The translations under genes and the position numbers were made by a program. From Edolisoma coerulescens (lineage: Eukaryota > Chordata > Aves > Passeriformes > Campephagidae), in assembly GCA_013397115.1 (NCBI GenBank), contig VWZW01006282.1:223607-287606 (forward strand): 64,000 bases of DNA. Direction: 5' to 3'. Under the pieces are notes generated by a model, which saw nothing but the letters and a program-made list of their open reading frames with translations, was not told the DNA's origin and searched no databases. Shown here piece by piece: positions 35,191 through 60,800 of this stretch. Within the stretch, counting starts at the first letter, position 1; the number at the start of each line of letters is the position of its first letter.

Positions 35191-38100
35191 CTGCGGGCTG
35201 ATTACATTTGACACATTGCCACCACTGCCCCACTGCAGGAATGTTCTGTTGCCGCTCTCTGAGTCAGCCTCAGGTGGTGACATCTCTTAATTGCTTCGCA
35301 AGACTCACCTTCACCAACATCTGCTACTGACCAGCTCTCTTCTCTTTGCAAGCTATGAAGGGAAAATAATTCTGTGTGCTCTGTACCAGCAGGCCTGAGC
35401 ACCCTGCAGGGAGGGAATTGGTTCACCTGCCTGTCTTCTGAACTGTTACGCAGCAGAATGGTGCTGAGTGTTTTATTAGTTTCAGAGCAGTGAGCCTTGA
35501 GGAAGATCCACTGGTGGTTTAGAAGTAGCAGAAAGGCTGAGACCTGACCTGGCAAAGCTTGTTGACATTGAGCATTCCTGAAAATTAGTGCTGGTGATTT
35601 TTCAGGTTAGTTAATGAGATTCTGAACGTGAAAAAGCAGCCCAAACACATCTTGAATCAGTGAAGGTAACTGTGAAAGACCATGATTTTGATTTATCCTT
35701 GAAAACCTTTATGTGAAAAAAACAAAAAAAACCCCAAAACCCAGAGAATAAAAATTACAGTCTTTTTCTTGCTACTTTGCTTCTCCTGTGCCTGTGTGAA
35801 TATTGCAGACAAATTGCCTGGTTGATAGCTTGGTCAGCTATGGCACAAAGAAAAATGGTATTTCATATATTTTCAACAGTTTCCATTTCCAGTAAGCAAG
35901 TTTAAGGAGCAAAATGGACTGTTGTTGTTAAACCTATCTTTCCTGTATTCTACTTCTACCAGTGCTTCAAGAAATTCAGGGCAGACACAGAAGAACTCTG
36001 GGTGCCCCCTATGTCTGATTTTATGAAAAACAATGAATAACCATTCCCTACTGACTCTCTGATTAACATCCATGACTGTGAAGTTGTCTCCATTTTTTAT
36101 TCAAGCTGAAATATTCTGTGCACATTGAAGCACTCCTTTGCAGTGTGTCCTGATCCACATCACCTGTGCCACATCCCAGTTCACAGCCTGGAAAACCGTG
36201 TGGGAATTGAGGGAGCCCTGGGTGCCCCAGAGCTCTGCACAGACACCTCTCTGATACCTCACTGCTTGTGTCCCTTCTTTAGAGTACTTAGAAATGCATA
36301 GAATGGGTGGAAGCTTCCTCAGTTTTACCAAAGTACCGTTCTTGGGATCACACTGATCCCTTTGCAACAATTGTCATTACATTCCATTTGCATTGAGACC
36401 AGTTTAATTAAGTATATAACATTCTGAACTGAACTACTATAGACTCTGCCCACAAAACATGTAGATTTAGATTTTTATACTCTAACAAGTAATTACAGAT
36501 TTAAAGACGTTTTTGTTTCTGACCCATCTGATCTATCTGTGAGACAATCATAATAAATGTTTACCTGTCAGTCAATGCTTCCAACTACTCCAAAATATAA
36601 TTAGAAATAAACAGGCAGATAAAAATCACAGTGTAGGTCACAGACATTGCAATTCAATACTGAGAGCTTTCTTAAAAGGGAAAGAACTTACAATCTTGGG
36701 GCACAGCAAACTGAAGAAGATTCTGCCTTCTGTTTTAGGCAGGCTCAGGAAAAATACCAGGATAGATTATTTGGCTTTGTGAATCTAAATATTTGTCAGT
36801 CTTACTTCTTTCCCTCTATGCCATGTTTTGCAAGAAACAGTAACAAGTCAAAAGCGTTCAATTTCAGAAACAGGTGGCAGATAAATAGCAATCTAGACCT
36901 TCAAAATATTTTACTTTCCCTTCAATTTCACTTGTACCAAAGCCCTCCTCTCCATGTGTTTGTTGTAAACTTCCTCATTTATTCTGTTCTTTCATTACTG
37001 GACCATTTAGAAAGATATTGAAGCACATCACATGAAGGTGGTACTTTGCCTCCTGCACCTCTTTAAATAGGGAGTTTCCTTTGTTGAATTGATATCAAAT
37101 GAGTGGAATTTGGCCAGCTTGCTGGTTCTTCTCTAATGTTTTCATGCTAAAACGGTTAAAGGAATATTCTGGAAATTCTTTCAAGTGGAAAGTATATTAT
37201 AATAGCTGATGTAGTGGGCCATGTGCCAGCATGCAGCCTGTGGTATGTGGCATGGACTATCAGGATGGGCACACATCCCCTGTTAGGCCTGGGGTAAAGC
37301 ACCACGCCCCATGTGCTCAGTCCCACCACACTGTCCTTTCTCTGCTCTGCAATGTGGATCTGAAGATAAAAAATCCCCTCCTTGCATAAAACTGCTTTTA
37401 CTGGAAGGGCTTGGGGCCGTTTTCTTTTTTCTGTGTCCTTTTCTTAGCACATCAGCCTTAACAGACAGCATGCTTACAGCTGGGCTCAGAGGGCTACACC
37501 TGGTTCAGACATTATCTGTTCACAAGACCCTGTTGTTTTATGAGCACTTGCTAGCACAGAGTTCATGCCCTCATCTTGATGAGTAGGTTTGCACATCCAA
37601 AAAACATTTGATAAACTAGTGATGGGCGGGATTAAGGGCTGGCTCTTGAGACATGCTGCTGTTAAACCAAGGCTTTGCCATCCTGGCATCCCAGCCAGTG
37701 CTTGCTCTTAAATTAGCACAGCATGGTTGAGTTTCAGAGTGTGTTTCTGTTCTGCCAGCCCTGAGATACACCAGTGCTGCTCAGCAGGTCAGAACACCCG
37801 AGGGTCCCACTCACTAGAGGGCACCCTCAAAACTATAAATTATTTTTGCTGTGACAAAGATGTTATTGTTCTGCTGACAGGGTTTACAAAAGGGCTGCTT
37901 TCCCCGGGTTTTTTTCATGGTTGCTGTTGTTCCTGGCCCTTCCACAGTGTGCTTTCATTTCTGTTGCACAGTTTCCTTTCAGTTTGCTTCTTTCCAGATT
38001 ATTTTAATCTGTCATGAAAAAAGGAATATGAGCTCTGACAGTGAGAACTGCTGTTGCTGGCCTAACGTGATGCCAAGTGTTCTCTTTTCTTTCTCTGCAG

Positions 38101-41100
38101 GCAACAGTGGTTTTGATTTAATACTAGGTGGTTGTCCTAAGAATTCTTTAAATCTTTGTCCAAGTAGTGCTATCCATTATCCAGTGTGGATTTGTGTGGG
38201 AGAGGGTCTGAGAGGTAGCTCTGTCCTTTCACTATCCCCGCACAGTACAAACATCCTCTCCCACACACGGCTTGGGAAGGGCTGGGCAAAACATTCCTCC
38301 CTCCACGCTGCAGCTGCATCCAGCCCTGCTTTTATTATTTTGTTGTGGAAGTGAATCCTTGCTTCGAGACAGCTTTATATGTTCCTTATGTGCTCTCCTC
38401 TCTCCATTCCCCAGAGCAGCCGTTCAGCTGGAATAACTCAGGGTGCATCTGCTCAGGTCAAAGGGGCTGTGTCAGTGCAGGCTGGCCAAGAACCCAGCTC
38501 TGCACTCGCTGTGTCTAACAAACCATGCCCAGCAGCAGCCCACAAAGTGTGTTTATTTTAAATAAGTGTGGCTGTGTTGTCAGCCCTGCACAGGGAAGGT
38601 CTCTGTGCTGAGAACAGAAGCTGCACAGAGTCAAGGTGATTCCCTGAACGTTGCCAGGATAACATGCCACAGCTACAGGGACCAGCACAAGGGCTAATGT
38701 GGAAATTTCCTGAGCGCAGCCTTTGCAGATGAAATCCTTTTATGCTGGGAAGTCTTGAAGGCACTCATTCTCTTTGCTCTCTGCTGAGCAGTTTGCATGA
38801 GGGGTGCTGAGCTGTGAAAGTTATGCTCAGTCCTAGGCCTACCATTCAGGGTGGCAATTAATAGAATGAGACTTTTTTGTGCTGCTGGCATGTTTCTTCT
38901 GCATGGAAATCATCAATACATTTTGCGTAGGGCTCAGACTTTCACCAGTACCAGCTTCAGTATTTTAATTACATAGTGTGGGGCAAATCAATCTCTAATA
39001 GACAAAATGCCTTATCCTATTTGTAATGCCTTAACTAGCTAACTTCTTTTATTTCTTTCCCTTGACTTCTTTTCCATGTATATTAAAGTCTATTATAACT
39101 TATTCCATGTATTTATGCTCAGTAGCTTCTTATCATGTATATGCATTAATATTTTTTGAATTTTTTTTCTGCATGAGGATTTCAGAGAAGATATTGGTAC
39201 GACACAATGCTGTCCTTCTTTCCTTCTTTCCCATCTGCAAGATTTAGAAGATCTCCAGATTGTTGGTGCAGGTGTTCAGTGTAGCCTCTGTTTCTAATCC
39301 TGATCCATTATCACTACCTAAGCTGTAGGAAGGGCTACCTAAATATACAAATGTATCACCGCTGTAACTGGTTCCGATATAAAACTGTGATGCTGGCATT
39401 GAATAACTGATTGAATAATGAAGAAGAGTAGCCTGACATACCTCCTAGCTCTTCAAAATTCACAGCCCCAAAAAAGTTTGTGCCAGGCAGGGGTTGTTCT
39501 TCAGGCCAGGTCCAGCACGTAGCACATGAGCTTCCTGCTCTTTTATTCCAGCTTCAGTTCTTCTGGCAAAGTTGGAGATGTTACTTACGCTGGTACCCAA
39601 TATACGCAAGTAGAGATCATTGGAGGCATATTATTTTTTCTGCAGAACATACATTCTGACAATCAGTGGACCAAATACTCAGGGAATGGGTTTGATGTCG
39701 TAGTCCCCTTTTCCAATAATCTCCTTTAGAAGCTATAGATAGAAACTTAATGCTGTTTCAGAATGATAAGGCAAACCTTTTGTGAACTTACTCAGTAAAT
39801 GTCTTAAAGCTATATTTTATCTCAGACAGACATGATTGAGGCCCGTTGGTACAGCTACAAACTGCATTCCTGAATTCTGAAAGAAGCCAGCTTCCAACGA
39901 AAGCATGAAACAGTGATAAGAGTCATTGCCAAGGTCACCACAAGGGCACAGCCTCAATGGCTGAGAGAAATGAAGCAGGAGAAAATTGGAGTACAAAATC
40001 TGAACTGCACTGCCTGTTTTCAATGCAATGGGGTGGGAACTGAGCAGCAAATCTGTGACTGTGGTGCTTGACTGTGCACTGGGAGCAAAATGAGTCTTAT
40101 CTGTAGCAAGGCAGAGTCTTGAAACTAGAATATCACATCATCTTGCCAATTCTTTTCTTCTTCACCCATTTACTAAGGACACAAAACATGCCATTACAAT
40201 GGATACCAGTAGACGTGTAGCAGGAATCTGTGGTGCTGCTCACCAACATGAGTAATGGGAAATACCTTCCCTCCCTCTCCTGGCCATTATCCCCCTCAGT
40301 ACAGCCCAGCAGACCATCTGCTTTATTCAAGATGCAAGTGCCCTGTTGGCTCATACTCATCCCGACATCTCGTTTAAACCTCAGGTTGTTTTTGGCAGAG
40401 CTGCTCCTTAAGCAGGTGCTTCCCAGCATGTACTGAGACATGGGGAACCCTGAGCCTCTTCTGAGCTTCAGGAGCTTTCTATGGCCCAGCCCCCAGGCTT
40501 ATCGGTGTCTTTGCCACTTGTCAGCCACTCTGGAATTCAGAGCTCAAAAGGCAGGTTTCCATTCATGGTAGAGGGACGCACTATTTTAAGAATCTCAATG
40601 GAAACATAACTCTAATTACTGTAGGTTTGACACTGTGAATTTCCTCCTCAGAAGCAAAGAACACCATGAAACACCTTTTTATGATTGTGGCTGGTAATAC
40701 ACTGTATTTCCACACTCGTCATTTTGTCAGACTCTCCAAAAGCTGACTCCAGCACCACTTGCTTGGGATCTTTTCCATTTACAGGCTAGCAAGGCTCAAA
40801 AACCTCAGTGGCAAACACCATTTCCTCACATTTGAAGAATTAAGCCCAGTTAGCATGAAAAGTTTTGTCTCCTATGGGGAAAGATGAAGATGGATACTGC
40901 CACGTGGGGTGGAAGGGCACGTATAGTTGACTGTATTGTGCAGTACTTAAGAAAACTTGTCTCCAGTGACTCTGCCCGGGGTATTTTAAGGATTTCAGCA
41001 GCCACCTAAACTGTCTGAAGTGCTCTGCCACTCCTCAGGCACTGTAAAGGTATCACCTGAAACCCAACACTGCTGTCTGAGGCACTATTTACAGCCCTGC

Positions 41101-42220
41101 AATGTAAACTCTGGTCAGTCTGCGCTCAGCTCCTGAAAGGTAATGCCTGTCACAGGAAGGGTGCATTCTCTTGAGACTGTGAAAACACTCAAATACACAA
41201 GTGTTTGGGGTTTTTCTTCCTGACAAAGACATTTTCTTGCCAAACACATTTATTTAGACAGTGTAAAACTTTGTACTGTTTTCAACCACTGAAAAATGCA
41301 GCTGCTGGCCAAAATTTTTTACATTAACGGAAGATATAAAGTGTATGTGCTTGCAAAAGACCTTCTTTCCTGTTTTATTTTTCTTACCATCCCATAGAGT
41401 TGATGGGCAAATATTTAAAGAACAGTGTCTACTCCAGAAATCTACAGATATTAATAACACCTGAACAACTAATTTCCTGTAAGTATAGAAGAAATTAAAT
41501 GGCGATATCTTGAAATTGTTCTGTAAAACGCACTCATTATCAAAGCTTGTTTGTGATGGACCAGTGATTTGGGAAGAGAATGACCCAGTTCCCCACCTCC
41601 CTGAAGCAGGCTGTACAATTCCACTTCTCTCATGCCATGGATCCATGTAGCACTGTGGCAGTCGAGCAGGCTCCATGCCTCAGGCATCCTCTTTTTCACT
41701 GGCAACCTGGATCTAATAAGGAGACAAAGCAAGCACTAACACACTCACTCATTAGCGACCAACAAACCCCCAGGTTACACCCTGATGGACTGCCACAAAC
41801 AGGGACTTCTAAAGATAAGAGGGCTGGAGCTGGAATTCCTTTCTTGCCTGATGCCCAGTTAAAAGGGTTATGTGAGCTCATCCTTTTTACCAACATCTGA
41901 CTCTTTAAAGCAGCTCTCTGATGGACATGAAATGTTACTGTACAGGAGGCAAGGCTGCTTCCACAGGGAATAATGAGTGGCCTAGAGCTTGCCCCATGTA
42001 AAGTACTACTGTCAGAGGTTAGGGGCAGGAATGTCTATTTTTTTCCTCCATCCCAATCATCAGACACAGCTCTCCAGCTTGGGTTTGTTTTAATTTTTTT
42101 TTGTGTGCGTGTGGTTTTTTTGGGAGTTGTTTGGTTTTTGCTTTGGGCATTGCCAGCCTGACATGGATTTAGGTGACAGTACCTCAGATGCTTCAGCTAC
42201 CAAAGAATGTGAAATTATAC

Positions 42221-42264
42221 ATGTGTGTGTGTGCATATATATTATGTTTATATTTATATATATA
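42221..42264. repeat. TG/TA dinucleotide-rich tract
   Basis: A (TG)n stretch passes into (AT)n-rich sequence with interruptions. It is a simple repeat with no further content. Confidence 0.8.
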
Positions 42265-45200
42265 ACTGATGCAAAGGAAATGAAGAAATACTAATTAATT
42301 GGCAGATCAATTTTCATACAGGTCTCAGGTATTGACCTGCTGTCATTTACTGGACAGGTCACTTACCTGCTGTTTCTGGCTCCTTCTGAAACAGATGAGA
42401 AAAGGAGTGGTTTCTATGGAGGCTTCTGGAAGCCCTACCAGTACTTGTCTGAAGCCCACTCAATTTTAGAGGTGTTAATTGTTTATCTGAGCCAATATGG
42501 ACCTTTGCTTTCTCTCAGTGCTGCTGATAAGGAGCTTCAGGGAGTTCACGTCAGTTGTTCTGAGCCAGATTTTATTGCAAGAATTTTCGCATCAATTAGA
42601 AAATGTATTTTTCCTTCATAAAACCACTGGTCTCTCAGGTGAGCTAACTAAAGATGACTAACCACAAATCCCAGTGGTACAGGTAGATCTATGCTCAGTT
42701 TGTAAATGGGAAAGGGAGACAAAGTTTGTGGAATTTGTGAAAAAAGGCCAAACACTGAAAATCTGTAGACTGAGAGAAAACATACATTCATTCACTAATG
42801 CTGCTACTTATTTTCTAAAATTCATGAAATATTAAACCGGGTTTTTGAATGAAGTTTATTTTGTTAAAAAATAAGAGAAATAGAGACCAAGCACTGTTAC
42901 TTTAAATCTGTTTTAATACATCTTCAAGGACAAAATAAACAGGTGTGGATCAAAAATCATCTGAAAAAAATGTGCATAAGGTGTAAGTATAGATGGCACA
43001 TTACTATGGAAATGCTTCATTTTCTTTCCTGTTATAAAGTGCATGATGGCAGAACTGTAAGACCATATATAGCCAAATTTAAAAATTACAAAAGCTTCAA
43101 AATCCTATCCTGAATGTGTTAGGAAGTGTGTATCTGACTAAGAAGGCCATATTGTAAGGGTAAGTGTCAGAAAATATCTCAAAACATTACTGTGCAGGAG
43201 TGAATCTGTAATTGCTACTTTTAAAAAACTATAATCTTTACCACAAATTACAGCTTTTCAGTAAATGTTTACCCTTATTCTTCCATCCAGACATCAAACA
43301 GGATGATGTATCAACCAGTTTTAGCCATTATTATTGAATTGGGCTGGGAGAAAGAAGTACTTAAATTCATCACAGTGATTGTTATTAAATGAAATTCCAA
43401 ACAATACAAAATAATATACATGGAAACAGCCGAAATTAAAGGAAATTTACACTACAATTTTCTTATTAAGCACTGTGTCTCTCAGTAGATTAAAGAGCTT
43501 TTTGATAAAAGCCTGAACTTATTCACATTTAACTCAATGACAGGACATATAAAATTTAACAGGAGTAAAACTTTCATTTAAAATATCCATGCCATGAAAT
43601 GAAATGCATGATATTATTTTTATGGTGACAGAGTAAGTCATGGGATAATTGCCTATTACATCATGCTCACTGACAACATCACTGGGTTTTTTGATGAATC
43701 CTTGAAAGCAACCACAGGCCATGTGGATTTAATGGATACTTAATGGAAAAATGGAAAATAAAAAGATTAGGTGGAAAGTAACCCTGTGAAAATTAAGCTA
43801 TAAAAGCTGTTGTCTTCAATATGCCAAATACTCAGTTTAGAGTTGATCATTTAATCCAGTTATTCAGCACACCAAGTGGCTCGTTAGTCACTGTGGACTT
43901 TGCCTATAAATCAAAAAAAGCTTAAATATAGCGGCCACCTCCCAAGCACAAATGCACTGGGGAAGATGGGGCCAAGAAAAGGAACAGCTCTAGATCATTC
44001 AGAAGGCAAATGCCACAAGGTTAAGCCACGTGAAAACAAAACTTAATTACTGTATCTCCAAGCATCTTTACGCTTAAAGTGCCTCACATAAATGAGGTAC
44101 ACTTCACAGTTCTTGTGATAATTAGCACTTTCAGAAGTGCTTCCCAATCATTAAATTAGGTCAGAAATCTCACTGGTCTTTCATCACAACACCAACAAAT
44201 ACAACGGGGAGAGCTTCCTCCTCAATTCAGATCAAGGACTGCAGGGCGTGACCCAGGGAACTCCAAAAGGCAGTGTTGAAGAGGTCAGGATGTATTCCTA
44301 ATTGCCATTTTACAGATTGCAAAACCAGCAGCAGTGAGATTAAAAATTTGTCAAAGATGGACAAAGGAGTTAAAACAGAAGTAAGGATTCACAGCTTTGG
44401 GCTCTTTTTTGTTTAGGGGGTTTTTTTTAGAGAAAAAGGGTATTTGCTTGTGCATTAAGCCAGACTCTGTAATGAACTGGGGCTTGGAGAGACTGCACCG
44501 GAGCTGGATGGTGTAAGAATTCTGCCTTACAAGCAGCAATCCATAAAGCCTCACATTTAGTGCTTTGCACTGGTACTTTTCAAAGTGTTTCTTGACACAA
44601 ATGGCTTTGAACAGTATCTGCTATTTGATATTGAGTGAGATGAGACAAAGGGGATGAATATGGCACAAGATCCTCCTGACAGTTTTTCCTTTTTTCCCCA
44701 TTTCTAATACCAAGCGTCATTGTTTTGTACCCTTGGAGTTACCATGTCAGAAAAGGGCTATTTTCACACACTACATAATGGCATCACTGAGGATGTGATG
44801 CCGTTTCCACAGCCCATGGGAATGATACAAAAATATTGTTACAGCTCTCTGAGATATATAAAAAAGGAACATCTACTTGGAGAATTTTGCAGTTAAGGAA
44901 TAACTCTATCTCTAGAATAATCTTTTTCCTCTACAAGAGGTAGGCCTTTTTTGAGAGCTCTTGATGCATAGCCATTATAAATTAGAAGATCCACAAAGAA
45001 GTCCAAGTACATTCTTGAAGATTCTGGGACCTCTCCACAGCTTCGACATGTCCCAACCCTGGCTGCCACGTGTCATCCCCTTCTATAAATAGGCATTACA
45101 TTTTGCTGAGGAAGGTCAAAATGTGTGAGGGGTGTAAATACTGCAGCAGTCATCATTGAGTCATGCATTGATTTATTCTTGGAAACCTATGAGCTGTGGA

Positions 45201-46031
45201 AGCGAGTGCCTTACAGAGCCACAAGTCTCAAGTTCCTCAACAGAATACTACAGTAGAACTTGGGAAACTACAACCACAGGACTAACAGGAAGAAATGTCC
45301 CAGGTTCACGGAGAAAACGCAGTGTGCTGTCTCAGCTCCACTCTCCTCGTGTTTTGTACCCTGAGGATTCTCGTCCTTCCACCTTCACTCACTCCTTTCC
45401 CTACTGCATACAAGAAAGGCCACACACCTGACAATCTCCAGCCTGTTAGTACACAGAATAGTTCAAGGAATTATTACACAGGTCAGCTTTCTCCAGTTTG
45501 GCCCCTTTACAGATGTTATCTCAGTTACTAGGATAGGCTTTGTGATAAATACATTTTAGCTGCTCTCCATTCATTTTAGTAGGCTATTAAAAAACATTAC
45601 ATAAAATTTATACGTAATCGTGTTTGCTTTGCCTTGTGCAGTCAAAAATACCCACCTAACTTTGCTGTGTTCTATAAAGTGAAGATCTTTATAATTCAAC
45701 CAACTTCAGTGCACATTATCTGTTCTAGTACTGCCAGCCCAGATACACAGATATTTTAAGATTTGAAGAAAAAAATCCAAGCTTCACAATTCTAACATTA
45801 CCCAATAATCACTGGAAAAGGCTTAATACTGGTTTCAGCAAGAAGAAGTAATAAGTAAGTGTAAAGTACTTTCAAATAGCAACATGGATCAATGGAAAAA
45901 AAATTATTTCCCTATTTTGTTAGGAATACTTTTTTTGACTTTTTTGATGATGGACACCAGGGAGATTTTACACTGAATTTACTGAGAACTTAAATAAAAT
46001 GTTACAATACAGAATATATGTTGTGTTTCTA

Positions 46032-46037
46032 TTTAAT
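46032..46037 (-). terminator. ADSS1: Possible ADSS1 poly(A) signal ATTAAA
   Basis: The minus-strand variant ATTAAA lies 109 nt after the stop. No AATAAA is close on this strand; the next candidate is near 45170. The true 3' end may therefore be much further away. Confidence 0.3.
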
Positions 46038-46145
46038 TCCTAGAAGAAATTGTTTGTTTTAAATAGCATTTCCATTTAAAGAGGAAGCAGTAAAGAATCG
46101 ATGAACACCAAGTTGTGCTTCTCATCACTGAAGTTCTTCATTTGT

Positions 46146-57828
<11,683 letters not shown>

Positions 57829-60800
57829 CTGCAAGAGAAAGAAACAGGTGAAGATTAATGGTCTAGACTCCCAGCAGGTCATTTGGCAAGACCTTTTTTT
57901 TTTATTTATACATGTCTTTGGTCACTGCTTTCTCCACCTTATAGTCTCTTAACATGTTGTAGCATTGTAAAAAGGGCTCAGACAGGACAGTGAGGGGTTA
58001 AAGGAGTTCAGCAGGACTTTGTAGAATTATGAAGCAGAAGGATACCACAGAGCCAAGGCAGGGAGTTAATACAGGAGTGGTGGCATAAGCTAGAAGAGAA
58101 CTGAAGCTTTCTGGGAAAAAACCTGGAATTAACTACCATCCTTGGAGTCCTGTCTCTGACATGCCTACACAAGCCCATCCTTTTTAGACATCTTCTGTAC
58201 ATGGACATTTCCTTGAGTTTAAGCCCAGTATTTCCCTTTGAATGGAAGCTCTTCCCACCTGCCCAACCACAAAGAGCTACTGCTTCTCTTGGTGTTCAAG
58301 ACAGAGGCTCTTTGTCAGGTTGGAAGCATGTGCAGACTTTGCAGCTTCACTTGAATGACCTTGGCAGTCACAGAATATCCTGAGTTTGAAGGGACCCACA
58401 AGGATCATCGAAGTCCAGCTCCTGCCCCTACATAGGACCACCCCAGAAAATGGTCAAGGGATGATCTTCCCAGCTACAACCACCACTTTATGGTGTGTGC
58501 TACAATTCATGAGATACATAACTATCTACCAGAACTGAGAATAGGAGCTGGTATTTTCCTTACTAAACTGCTTTTCCACAAACAGCTTTAAAAGAGAATG
58601 ATGTGACAACACACAAACTTGGAAAGATATGAGCAAATCAAGGTCGTGAGTTGATTTGACCAGAAACATTAGGCGTTTTAAAAATTAAAGATCCAGTTGT
58701 CTCAGCAGGCTTAGTGTTTTTTCCTGCTGTGTCTTGATATAAGTTTGTCTCCTACTGATAAGGTTGGAAAACCTGGCTACTTGTCTGCTGTGGTGCTACA
58801 AGCCTTTAGTTTTCCCAAGTGATTACAAATCTTTGTGGATTTGATACAAGGACTGAATGATTTCAACTGTCTAGAATGAGGGCATCTACTGGAAGGGGAA
58901 CTGAGGCTGCCACTGGTAATTTGCAGACAATGAAGAATGTTGGCTGAATGAGTGGAGTTACACAAAAACTCTGAGAAAGGACAGTCATTTATGAAAATGA
59001 ATACTACAATACATGTTATTCCAGAGTCTAATTTATTCTTCATTTATTCATTTGCCTGTTTGTATGTAAAACTCAGGAAAATGGCAACTGACAATCCTTT
59101 CAAAATGTGGGTAAATGCTGAAACACAAAATTAAGAAAATAAAAACTACAGGTTGCAAAAAGAGAAATTTTTTTAAGCAGTGTGATGGAGGAGAACATTA
59201 AGAAATATGTCTTCAAACATGACAAAAGTAGTTTTCATGCTTTCGAATATGTGAGCTCAACAATTAATTTTAAACAGATAACCTGCTAAGGGAGAGCTGA
59301 GTAGGAGTTGTAACAGAAAAAACAGTACACACAAATTTCATTTGACTTAAAAACTGCTGGGTAGCTCATTCTTGGGATGGGAAGGCCTCCCAGGTGTCTT
59401 GCTAATGCAGAGTTATAACTCGTCCAGAGAATCCTGGATATTTTGCTTGCCTCCCAGATATAATAAACCAGTTGTAGGAACCTGGATCTAGTTAAAAGTA
59501 CTCACTTTTCTAGAAGGTTAATAAATCAGTCAGGAGAGTACTTTACATGATATTTAAGAGGTCTGACTCTGGTGGATTGCACTGGTTGAAACACTGGTTT
59601 ATTTTATTATCAGGCTGAGAAAGAGGCTAGTAACTTCCGGGACTCCCAGCTTTCCTTTTCTGCTCACCTATAGATGATGGCAAGATGGAAACTTTGAAAG
59701 AATTAACTCCATTACTTAACACCAATTTAACCTCTACTATAAATAACAATTTCGTCTTTTCCTCAGAAACTGGGGAACTAGGCTGCTTCAAAAGTACTTG
59801 TTGTCACAATGCTATAGTTATACTCTGCTTTTCTTAATCAATATGAACAAATGAAATCAGGCTTGAGGACTCACAATCTGAGATAACAGCATTCCTATAT
59901 TATAGTCAAAGATATTTTCTTATATCCTAAAATTTCAGAAGGTGGGATACACCAGTATGTTTGTGAAAGACAGTTTATGCTTTTGGAAAATTTCCTGAAC
60001 AACTGACAAAAAATTTCCTGACACCCAGACAAATGCTCTTTCTTTAGCAAATGATTAAAAAGGGATGTTAATCAAGCAGCTTGTGAAAGTTGGCATACAT
60101 AAAAAAATGCTGAAGCACAGAAATGCCATCAGATCTGGTATGTCCTTTAATGGCCAAAATCCATGATACACTTTCAGTCCCTCTGGATGGATAACATAAA
60201 TCAAAAATTCAGTGACAGGCCATCTAAACCAGCATTTCTCTAATTAAAAACTAGTATTGCCATCGCTGGAACTGCCTTTTGCATTGCTCCTGTTGGTCTG
60301 TGTGTCCTAAACAAGTGTTTTCCAAGTATATTTTTACAGCTCAACTAATTATACTTTTATAAATATAATTGAAGTGATAGCAGAGCATTGAATTACCCAA
60401 CAGACATGACCACACTTGCAAAACATTACACTGGTCTGAGGAGATATTTTCTGTTTATTATCTGGTCATCTCAGTAATTTCTCATGTTCAGTTACATAGA
60501 TATTCTAACAGCATATGGGCAGCCCAACAGCTGAGATATTAAAGACATCTACTCCTTTTCTAATTTTACTCCATTTCTGAGAGTCACTATAGGGCTTGTA
60601 TGAGCAATTTCTTTTTCTAACAAAATATAAGTGAACCTAAAATCTTATATGGGCTTAATTTGAAGACTACACATTTGAAGGTGCAGAGGACTACCTGGTA
60701 CACTGCAACTGTGTGAGCTCCCCTCTTTCCCTCAAGTGGTATTTCATTAAAGTGGTGTGAACACACACCGAACGACAGTGTTCTCTGGACCCTCAGGCTG

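Larger units (their letters stand above)
33271..46145. other. Intergenic region between SIVA1 5' end and ADSS1 3' end
   Basis: About 12.9 kb of mostly AT-rich sequence. It holds two short CR1 fragments, a GAAACAAACAAA-type repeat at 33989-34026 and a TG/TA-rich stretch at 42221-42264. The ADSS1 3'UTR occupies an unknown part of its right end. No exon set or RNA gene could be supported on either strand; the 150-codon ORF at 33436-33888 has no recognisable domain. Confidence 0.7.
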